From positions 104,396 through 168,395 of the forward strand of contig NW_019091507.1 in NCBI RefSeq assembly GCF_001949145.1: 64,000 nt of DNA, read 5' to 3'. The notes beneath the pieces are model-generated. The model was given only the letters and a program-made list of their open reading frames with translations, did no database searches and was not told where the DNA came from. Each line of letters starts with the position of its first letter. Position 1 is the first letter of the stretch. Position numbers and translations under genes: made by a program. This stretch comes from Acanthaster planci. Lineage: Eukaryota; Echinodermata; Asteroidea; Valvatida; Acanthasteridae. Below are positions 29,501 to 41,500 of this stretch, one piece after another.

Positions 29501-32500
29501 TTTTTAACAAACAAATAGATGACTTGGTTTTTATGTTGGAAAAAGTTATGAAGAAGAGGGAACCCAAAAGTGTTATTAACCGGAACGTAACTGGATGCGC
29601 GGCCAAATTAGTACAACCCCCTCCCTCCTTTGGAAAATCCTGGATCCACCTCTGATCATTAACCGCTGTTTTACATTCGTCTATTTAAAACGGGTATAAA
29701 ACTGCCCAATTTTGTAGTAACTCTTCTTGTTACGTTTGTGCCAGTTACGCTGCTTTTGGTTTCATAAATGACTGCACAGGATATTATGATTTGACTCAAA
29801 CTGTATGATATTATCCATTTCATGTATTTTTTTGCTTGATTAGTCTCACTAATGTTTTGGGGATTTCTTATTCAGACTGTCCAGTTCAGATTCCTGACAA
29901 CCTTCCCAGCTTGTCATGTCATATCAGCAGCCGTTGTACAAGTCTCCACTGCTGTCTAACACTTGATCTCAAGCTGACCCAGATCAGCACCAAGGCATGG
30001 TTTATCATCGACCCATGTGACTACACCGTGTCTGTCGGGCTGGAGATGTGGTTCTTCAACGCGTCCCTGTTTTCCTACGAGTGGGGAGTGATGGAAAATT
30101 TTATGATAGGAAATGCTCTCAGTGTTATGTGAGTGTATAAATATTTAGAAAAGCCCAGTTTTAAGTGGATTTCAGAATTAGCTATTGACATCTATATCTA
30201 TTTCATATAAAGAAGTAACTGTAAAGAGGTTTACTCAAGTGTCTGTAACTCCTCTCAATTTGAAATTGGATCTGGAAATCCCACTCAAAAGAAAGTTGAT
30301 TTTACACCGTAACACTAAAACAGATTAAAGTTGATGCCCACGTTTCAGAATGACACCCTCTGCCTACATTACACTCATTACACATTATACTCTCTGTAAA
30401 CATAGAATACAAAGTAGGAAGAATACTGTACACCAAAATATGGTTAAAATAGTTAAATTTAGTTAGGACCATAAACTGGTATAATAATTTTCATTCATAC
30501 TGTCCAGGTTTTCAATCGACAAGTTGGATGCTACAAAGGAGTACGAAGTGGATCTTACCTTTTCCTTCCGTATTGATGGTTTCACCACACATTTCCCCAT
30601 CATGACCAATGAGAGATTCCCAATACCCATCTGCAATGCCAACTCCTCCCTGGCCTTGCCTGGTGACGGCACGGTGAGAGGTTTCCTGGAGGAGCTGGGC
30701 GACAATGTTGGACAGGCAGCCATCCAGCTCGTTCTCCAACGACTCAACTTACAGGTATGAATTCATGTTCCTACCAATATTACTTTCAAGGATTCCATGT
30801 TCTAACATTTTTGGAGCAACAGACGATTTTCAATGCTCTGGATTGATTTTCACTTTTCTACGAATTTTACATAACTGATGCCTTTGTCTTTTTTCAAATT
30901 ACTCTTTGAAATTAACTTGTTCGTTTTTCGTTTCGCAGGATGTTATAATTGGAGGAACGTGCCAGTTGGCCTCAGAGCCAAATGCTCGTGAGTCCGTCAT
31001 TTATAGAAAATTTGAAAGCAGTTGTGGAGAAGCAGATCTTTATCTTTGACAAATAAAACTAAAGAGGTGGCATAACTGAGGTTCATTGAAGTTCAAGTTA
31101 GGCTTCAGCAACTTGCGTCCCCACATGTACTAAAACATAAGTTTTACCGTTTCTCTAGTCAGTATTGTCAATATTCAATATTTAAAACTGGGGGATTTTC
31201 ACTGATGGGCTGGAGAGTCTCAAATATAATTATTGATAGGGTTATTTTTGGGTGGCAACCAAACATGTTTCTACTCTGGCACTGGCCTAGCATTTCTTTC
31301 AGCTTACTTTATTTTGACGTCCAGCCCATAAACAATATTAGCGGGGACAAGTTTGTACCTTCAGTAATTCAAACTAATGTGAGGCATTATTTAAGAGGCC
31401 AGCTTTCAAATTAATGTCAGCACCCTTCAAATATTATTGTTCTGCTGTTCTTCAATAGTTTTCATTTGGAGGTAGCATAGAAGAACACGCATACAAGGCA
31501 CTGACCACAATCATCTATGTTCACATACAAATTATAGGATGAATCAGTAAGGGTCCCAAAATCTAAGCCCCCAAAAAATGCAGCGAATACTTCACTGATG
31601 TCAGCCAGTTTCCTTTGATTCACTTCAAATTTATCCTCTCTCAAAGAAGCTCTTTTCCCTCTTGAATCGTTTTTTGACCAGACTGCCCAAGGATTTCCTT
31701 GCCATTCCTGGAGAACGTCGTCCAGTGCTCCATCGACGACCGTTGCCTGAGCATCCAATGCTGCATCCATCTAGACTTCATCATCACGGAACTCATGCTG
31801 AGCGCAAGGATCCAAGTGGACCCGTGCAACTACCAGCTTTACGTGGCTTTTGAGAGCTGGGAGCTTAACGTCACGCTCTTCAGCTACACTTGGGGAAATG
31901 TGGAAACTCTGAACATTGGCAATGCTGTATTGCTGAAGTAAGTGTTTCTCCTATTAACATTTGGGAATTGGATGAACTTGTATGTTTGAGTGGTTTTTGA
32001 ACGACCTTTTTCTCACGCTTTGAGTTCTAAATTCATTATTATACGAACAAGCCTTTACATTTTCATGATTTAAATTCGATCGACTGATTATTTATCCCAA
32101 GTCGTCCTGTGTCAGTATTCTCAGTCATTATTGACTGATTTGCTGTATAGCAAATCTTTTCTTATTTTCGAATTGTGCAAGTTCTTTAGCAATTATTTTA
32201 CTTTGATCAATCACTGCGTTTGAAATGACAGAGCTGCATTTTGTTCAAATAGAGTGAGAGGAATTCTTGAAACAGATATGAATGTACCTTCCAGGCACTA
32301 TAGTGACTCAGATACTAACATTTTGAGAATACATGCATAATTTTTGTCAATATGAAGGTATTCTATTGACAAGCTGACAGCAAAGGAAGTCTTTTCTGTG
32401 ACCCTCAACATCGTGCTGTGCATTGATGACACCTGCACCTCAACCGCGGTACTGGACCACGTCTGGGTTCCCATACCTCTGTGCAACACCAACGTCAGCT

Positions 32501-35500
32501 CATTCACCTTACCCGGTGATGGAACAGTGGAGGGATTTATACAAGAACTGGGCGGCCGTATCGGAAACTCTGCCATTGACCTCGTGCTGGAGAAATTTGG
32601 CTTGAGTGTGAGCAGACATTGGTTTCTTGTGCTTTGCCTGTCGCTTGCATTGGTTCCACAGGACAGAATAAACTACCTTGGGGAGAAATTCGTTATGGAA
32701 TCACAGCATCACGTTGCATGCTATTTTAGTTGCGCCGCCTTAACCCAAAAGCACTAATTAGCCATATGATGACCAGGGGCCTATTTCATAAAGCTGCTTA
32801 AGCACAAAAATTGGTTAAGCACGAAAAAACCTTACTTACTTGATAAATCAGGTAACCAGCCCAAACTCCATGTGATGAATAATGTGTTGGGACTGTATTT
32901 AGCCGGTTTTTCTTTTTTCTTTTTTTTCTTTTTTTTTGTTAGCATGACAATCAGATAGACTTTGATCTGGTAACCTTTGTTTATTATGCAAAGTGTTTTC
33001 CCGCTTAAGCAGCTTTTGTGCTTAAGCAACTCTATGAAATTGGCCCGAGGTGTAGACCTGTGCCTGGTGGGGGAAAAATGTAAGTTCGAGATCCTGTTTC
33101 TACCGCGCACTTTCCCTTTAAGACGTTACCTTTCGCAGGATCGCACACTTACTGATTAATTTACACTCATTTTTCATTTTTGTCCTTCTGGGATATTTTC
33201 TTTATTCTAAAAAATACCAAAAGGTGCTGAAAGGGCAGATTTCAAAGTGCTCCCGTTATGCTTTGTCCCTCATAAATATGTCCTATATAATTCAATTTGC
33301 CACAATTAGTCCATATTTTCTCTTTTGGGGTAAATTCTAAAAATCTTTTTCATGATATCCTCGTGTGGTATTTGCTATTGTACCCAGTATCTCCCATTTT
33401 TGGTACCCCACAAGGTAATTTCAACACAATCCCAAAATTGTAGAAAATTTCTTGTATATGGCCCACCGCCTGATGTTTTAAGTGCATTGTTTATGTACCA
33501 CACGCTTCACAGAAAGGACAGCATCTGCGCGTACGAAAGCTAGCATGCAATATTCTATGGCTATTCGGAGAGGTGAGCACGTTACGGTATTGTGTCAACT
33601 GTTAACTCAATGTTATCAGATCTCATCTTCATCCACTACAGCAATATCTACAGAGTACACCGTGTGATAGAGGAGCACCAGGCACTTTGAGAAGTGGTAA
33701 GTTATGATTATCATATTGATTATTGCTTGCATTGGAAATGAGGCTGTATCCCCACTTGGAAGGACTAAAGGCTAGCATTGCTTTGGCAACATAGGCCTAC
33801 CGATATTTACATCTATTCTGTCCGTATTTTAGGTTGGCGTTCAGCTTTCCAGTTTCAAACATTTGAATTTGTCACTAACTTTTGCCAAACTTGTAACTGA
33901 TAGGCTTCTAGCTTTCGCTCTTGCTCTGTCATATTTTGTCATTGGTCTTCTTAATTTAATACCAAGGTAAGCCTGTAATGCAGCTTCCAAACCAGATACC
34001 TAACTGTGTTACGAACTCTTATCTCTGCATCGTCCATCCACTTTCTTGTTATTTCTTGTCTTGATGTTCTGAGTTATTTAGGTTGTGTGGCCCTTATATT
34101 AGAGACCTCCCTGAATGTCCTTTTTTTATTTCTAATTGTTGCGCTTTCATTGATTTCGCCTTGGTCACTGACTTTCTTTCTAATTTAGGCTGTCCAGGAG
34201 TCGATATTTCTCAACTTCCCGACTTCCTATCGTGCGCCGTCACCGATTCCTGCCTGGGTATCCGATGTTGTCTGGAAATGGACTTCAAGATTACTACGCG
34301 CATCGTCAATGCCTGGGTCATCCTGTATCCCTGCAACTTCACCCTGTCAGTGGGTTTTGAGAAGTGGGAACGAAGCGTCACCTTGTTTCATTATCCTTTG
34401 GGAGATACCATGGAGGAAGTTGTGAATGACGTTCTGAGAATAAGGTATATGTAACTCATGTGCCCGATCATGTTTTAACTATACCAACTGCCAGAAATAA
34501 TAAAACAGCGGCCTAACACCGAATTTAACAAGCCAGGGCTAGTTTTCATACTTTAAGCTTCTAACGTAAGTACAAGTTTCAAGGTATCATTCCATGTTCT
34601 ATTGTTTTGTAGATGGCGAGTGGCCAAGATCACCGAAGACAAGCAGTTTGAAGTAGACCTTTCCCTAGTCGTATGTGTAGATGGAGCCTGTAATACTTTC
34701 ACTGTGTTTTCTGCTAGCCGTCTACCAATACCACTGTGCAACACTGACGATCCATTTACTCTTCCCGGTATCGTCAAACCTTAGAATTTTTTTAATTTTC
34801 CAATTGTACGTACTTAGCTGTAAATTAAATACAATAAGATTATTAAGCTTTGATGCTTTCACATTAGTTTAAAGCAGGCGTAAAAGTGCATATTGTTTTT
34901 GACTTGTGTATCTGCAAATAGTATTTTAAATAGACATTAGGCAGAGCTTTCTCCAACAAAGTAAATCTGTATCAATGGACTCAAACGAAATGTAATTTTT
35001 AAAAAATTATTGCATTGCCGTCAGTTTTCATGCGAAAGTGAATAATTGTGCACATTCAACGAAGTTCAGCATGTGTCTGTATGTATGTAGGCCTATGCAG
35101 TGCCCCACACATTGTGTTGCGCAGGCCACACAACCCTATCTGCAGTTCATGTGTGCAGTCCACATTGAGAAACGTTCCTATCTAGATCTCAGAATGTTTG
35201 TCGTCATTTTGTAATTCTCAGGTGATGGCACTGTATCAGGCTTCCTGGCCTATCTTGGCGGTAATATCGGTCAGTTTGCCATAGATGCAACCTTGCGCCA
35301 TCTAAACATGACAGGCTTCCTAACAGGAAAGGCGTGCTCCCCCCACATACAAGGTTTGTAAAAGAAAATAAGATGCGTGTGACTATAGATACTGCTTTTT
35401 TCTCTTTAATGCATAAGACGCTTAGGCAAATGATGCAATTCTGAGAATGGCCAAAATGATGTACCAGGGCTAAAGTTTGCTGTAACATTAAGAATCTCTG

Positions 35501-38500
35501 ATCAAATTCAGTGTTGATACTGTAGAGGTCTACAGTTTGAATCAGTGGAAGTTACGGTTAGGCTAATGCATGGTCATTACCACAATAGATGTCTGTGAAA
35601 TGTTCAATATTACACTGTATTTTGCGTCTGGCAAAATCCGTTACGAAATGGACATCTTCCCGACGTAATTATTTCTCTGGAAATAGTTCGAAGTACCCTC
35701 TGCTTCTTGTGACCGGCCAGTCGATCCCACCGAGTTCGGTGGTCGAATGGTTTTATTTACATTGGCGACGGGGTAAACTTTGTTAAAAGGATTCACAGAT
35801 AATCATGTTAGATTAAAATTGTTGTTTTATGTTTCCACCTAGTGGAAACCGCATATTTGTATTCCTAAATGTATAGCAGATATAATAACCTGTTTTTCAT
35901 GCGCATTCACTTTGTCCCTTCGCTTTTAAAAATGCTGAGCAATCCCAAAAATTAACTGTTTGTGATTTCCTGAAGATGTCTGTGCTAGTTCTGCTAGTTT
36001 CCTTGGCAACTGCTCCCTAATTGGTGAAACATGCTCGGAGCTACAATGCTGCCTGGACCTGGACCTGAAGATAGCAGATGTTTCGGCCACGGCGTGGTTC
36101 AAGTTTGACCCCTGTGATTTCACCTTCACGTTGGGCCTGGAGAAGTGGTCCTTTCACGGCTCTGTCTTCACTTATCAGTGGGGTAGGCTTAAGAGTCTGT
36201 TGTGTCTTAGAGTAGATTTAGCGGAAGGTTTCGCAAAGTTGTAAGTTCGACATTGTGACCAAGGACTTGTGGATTGCTTCTCTCTGCTGAATTTGCACCA
36301 AAACATGTCTTTTATAACTAATTTTACGGTATATCATTCTCTGCCTTTCCTGGCATGAAACGACTCGGAATATTTCTTATCTCCCAGAAGGCATACCAGT
36401 TCATCGCAGGTGGTATGCGAGATATTGCAGCACCCAGAATTGTTGGAAAGACACAAGTATGGGAGTGAATAGACTCGTTCAAGGACATGAAATATGACAA
36501 GAATATAGCTGAATTTGAACCTCTGATTCTTTGGTGACGATTCTAAAACCCTAGTACCAGCAACACCGAAAGAAAATCATGTTGTTTAGATTTGCACATT
36601 GCATGTGATGCAGGAGATGTAAATATCTTGAATAATGCATGTGGAAGGTGACGATTGGACTGCTTTCGTACTTGTTTGAAATAAAATCCTTTTTTCCTTT
36701 GTTTTAGGAGAGGAAAGGGCAGTTTCAACTGCCTCAGGAATTAACCTGAGGTAGGAGACCTACGTATGCAACATTTAAGAAATAATATTCTACCACGTGC
36801 CTCATGATCGTTTTGAATAAATAAGTAGTACTGTCGACCTAAACTTAAGTTTTCTTTCTATTTGATATTTTTATTGGACTTCTTGGATAAATATAACCCC
36901 GGTCGGAGGTTGGAGACCGACGTAAATGGGTGTTATTATCTTACAGAGTGTAGAGAAGGTTGTTAAAATTACATTTTGCATCGTTATTTTGCACAGGTGA
37001 ATTGTAAAACTACTTTGTGAAAGTACATTATTGTTTTGCGTCTGGGAGTGTTTCTTCCTGACTTTGATTTGCCCAAAATGTTCACACTTATTTCGCACAC
37101 AAAAATTATGTTATACTTCTCGCAACTGTTTTGACCATTGCCTCCCCTCCAGGTACTCTATTGACAAGCAGAATGACTCCAAAGAATTTGAGATGAGTAT
37201 GACTCTTGAATACTGCATCGATGGACTGTGCAGTGACATTGACCTACAGCATAACATACCCATCCCTGTGTGCAACCCGGGCTTCAGCAACTACAGCATT
37301 TCTGGTGGGTTAAATATCTTTGCAAGAGAAATTCTTTATCGGTCCTACAAGGAGAAATTTTGTGAATGTTGAGAAATCCTGTATTGGTCAGACAAGGATA
37401 TATTGACTCCATTTGCTGGAAATTCAGGATCAAAATGCACTGAAAGTCTTCCTTGAGCTGTCGCAGTGTGTGGCGAGCATTCCCTATTATGGTAGGCGTA
37501 CACACTGTTGTGAATTAGGAACATTGCCCATCTTGGAACATTGCCCATCTTAACCCTTACAATTCTCTTTGCTGTTGCAAGATCGAGGGCTCGATTAACA
37601 ACACTGTAGGTAACAAATTATAGGGCCGTGGAAGTCTGACATTATAACTTTCGTGAATTTTATTCTACTGAGGAATTCTACTGAGGAACATCTACCATGG
37701 TCCTCTTAGGTTTAGGTCTTCTCAATTGCGTGCAGGACGAGACATCTATGAAATTTGAGATGCTCTGAATTTTCCACCACTTTGTGACGCGAATTTATTT
37801 GCTGAAAACCCAGTTTTCCTCTCATAAGTCACAACATCGTTAATATTTTCCTGTCTTCGATCCAGCTGATGGTTTTATAGAAACACTATCAGGACAGGTC
37901 ATCCAAGGAGCATCGCTAGCGCTGTTGTCTCGGCTCGGAATCAACCCAGAGTTCTTCAGCAGTCAACCTTGTGTCAACCCCAGCGGACCCCAGTCATTTG
38001 GCAGTAAGTTCATTGTACATTACAACCTCAAGTGTCAACTCGTGATGCAATTATATCAATGAATACGTCGATTATACTTCCTGTTTCTAAATATCGGAGT
38101 TTCGCCGTGAATGCCTCATATATTAACAGTGGTGGCAGTCGGATCAGGTAATCAAATCAGTTCTGGATTCTTTCACATCAATCAATAACAAGTTGCAGTT
38201 CACCGCTGTTCAACCGTTAAGTTTCTAAATGTAGTATGTGGGTACCTGAGTTATGGTTATCCTCAAAAGCTGCTTGTTTCAGCATAAAGCGCCAGTAGGA
38301 CGTACACCGTACACACCACAATTAAGTTGCAGCATAACTTTCTATAATTCCAGCTTGTCCCGGTATGCAGCTGCCCAGTACCTTAGACTCTATAGCCCAC
38401 TGTGGCATCCTCAACACTTGCTTTGGTGTACGGTGCTGCCTGGATGTGAGCCTTGGACCACTGAGTCATGCATTCAGTGCCTCTATGGTGATAGACCCTT

Positions 38501-41500
38501 GCCTAGGCCAGCTGACTCTAGAGTTTAGCAATTGGCAGCACAGCAAATCCCTCTCACAGCTAGACTTTGACATAAGCCAACAGATTGTGATTGGAAACTT
38601 CGTGAAACTTAGGTAAATCATCTTAATTTGTCGTTTCTCTGATTTAGTTGGAACAAAGTATCCAATTGCATTCAGAATTTTAAAAAATTCAAGTTTTATA
38701 GAAAGAGGTTTGCGTAGGTGTGAGTGACAACATTCTCTTTGCCATTTTTAATGTCAAAATTTTCCTTTCCCGAAAACCATAATTGTTACTAATGGCAAAG
38801 CAAGTCTTAATGAACAGTTTCACCTCAAACATTACCCCATACTTTCAAACGATATCCGACCCTTCCCTGAGCGCAAACCCCATAACGTGTCTTATCTCCT
38901 ATTTTCCAGAAATTTTGTGGATGACTTGTTTAGTTGGCAATATTGTGGCAACACTCTCCTCCTAATGAAAATAGTCTACTGGTTGTGATTTTAACTGATT
39001 TTTATTCATAATCAATTATCATTAGTGAACCAATGCTTTAGAATGGAGTTTTTCTAAAATCGTTTACAAACCAGCAAGAAAACTGATAAGTACTCTGTAA
39101 TTTTCATCATCACATCCGGTGTCTGATCATATAACATGAAAACTTGTTCAAGTAAACTTTGTTAACAGAAAAGTCTTTTGGCCTATTACTGGAACTGACA
39201 ATACAGATACACTCTGGGGCTAGCAAACGGAGAAATATCAGTCAGCTTGTCTTTGGATGCATGCATCGATGGAAATTGCACTGGAGAAATCCGGATCTTG
39301 GATGACACAGTATCCCCTCTTCCCATGTGCCACACTAATGGGACCATTTCCTGGAATACTTTGCCAGGTATAATTATCATTTCCAAAGCCTATTAATTCT
39401 TTATCATGAAATAAATCGTTTTGCAGAGAGAAAAAGTTGGAATCCACATTGAATAAACCGTGCACATCTTCCGGTTTGTTGCTTGGTCTGGGTTCTGCTG
39501 GATTAGGTTGGTTGGTTAGAAGATTGTTTCATATTGCCTCATTTGAAACATAATCCTGTGCTGTAAACATTCAAAACATCAAAGAAAGTACAATCCCTCA
39601 CAGGCTGGAGGCATAGTGCATTTTCAGGGCACTACCCAAAAATTAACATGGCAAACATTTTCAGAATTATCAAAACCTGATTCACACTGTGCCTTAAGTT
39701 CCATGGGCAAGCGACTGAGGGTGCACAGCAAGACAATATAAGCGAAGGCAGGTTTTATGTTATTATCTTTTCATTACTTTCTTGTTAATAATGTTTTATA
39801 TACTCCAAGGAGTAACTTCGGTTTCTCAGCTGGGAAGCTTGGATACTGGATTTGAGGCTGTGGCTCAGGCTCTTGGCTTACCGTCTCGTCTAGTCTCAGC
39901 CTCACCGTGCCCTCCTGTTTTCCAGCCAAGACAGTCTGGAGGTAAGGATAGGAACATATAGGATCCCTGTTTGCACCATTTCTCTTCTTCACACTGATGA
40001 ATAATTCCTCCAGAAATCCAAATGTGTGATCGTGTCCCCATTTTTCTACTTTCTCTGGGCTACTTTTCTATAAGATGCTCATGTGGAAATAAAATTGCCA
40101 TTTATGATGTACTGGTATAGGTTTGCCTCAATAAGTGTGATTAATTTTGGTTTTTCCCTCCAGCATGTCCACACCTCCCCTCTCTGCCTACTCTTCAGTC
40201 GGGGGGTGTATGCCACTATTCAGATGCCTGCCTAGGGGTGGAATGTTGTCTGGTAGCAGACCTCGGTGTCACTAGTCGAACTTTAAGGGCGTGGCTGACT
40301 GTTGACCCCTGTGATTTCAAACTGAGTGTGGGGTTTGAAAACTGGAGTTACAATGTCACACTTCTCAGGTAGAGCGTGAATGCTTCGATGCAGGCTGAAA
40401 AGTATAATCAAGAGTTTTATTCCGTATAAAAATAACAAACGGTGTTTTTTACCACCTACATGGGACTGTATGTGAGACAATTCATTTGCAACAGTTTTAT
40501 GCATATGGTGCAAAGTGCATTTGATTAATTTTCATCTGAATGGACAAAATATCACGGTGTTTTTGTTTTGGTGCCAGTTAACTTTTGAAACCATCCCTGC
40601 CTTTTACCACCGTGGAGTTATTTTTAATGGAGTCTATGATTTGTGACATATTTGCCTTCAAGAGACAATCGAGACATATTTTCTTTCAAGAGACAATCGA
40701 GAGTACAGTTTGTTTCATACTTTATTACAAGGATCAGTGTTAGCTTTGAAACCCTGAATGCAGAAAATTTAGAAATATTTTGCAAATGATAAATTACTGA
40801 TGTTTTAGCACTTAACATATAATTTTCTCCAGTTACCCCTGGGGCAAGGCTACAAGGGAAAGACTGAGTGATGCTGTCTGCCTCTCCTTCACCATCGACA
40901 AGACGACTGACAACCGTAACTTCCTCCTGTCCTTCTCCATCCAACTCTGCATCGCTGGAGTCTGTGCTCCAGACATTGTCATCCTCCAGGACTTCACAGC
41001 ACCTATACCATTCTGCAATCCAAACGGAACGTTGGAGTGGGCTCGGGATTTGGGTACATTTTGAGATCTTGGTCATGAAAAAACGTAACTGACTTAGAAA
41101 TACCGTAAATTTAGTTGAACCAGAAAACATTGAAAGCAGTTGTTGAAAGCTTTTTAACATTTAAATTATTCCCTATGTGCCCAGGTGATGTTGGAGATTT
41201 TGCCAGTGGTCTAGTGGTGAACCGTCTTGGTGTCAGTGCTGATGTGCTTTTTCCACAGCAATGCAGTGGCCCACCGGAGCAGATCACACCAGCAAATGCT
41301 GGCAAGTTGCAGATATTATATCCAAATTGTATTTACTTATGCAGTTTTGAGAAGCTCATTAAGTTGCCGGTTACATTTTAAATCCAGTTGGAAAGCATTT
41401 GGATTTGAATTTAATTTGTGTAGGTACCTGTACTACGGTGATTATAGGCCTCCCAATAAACAGCTTCTCTGAGCTATTGTTTTAGTCAAGTTCGTATCAC

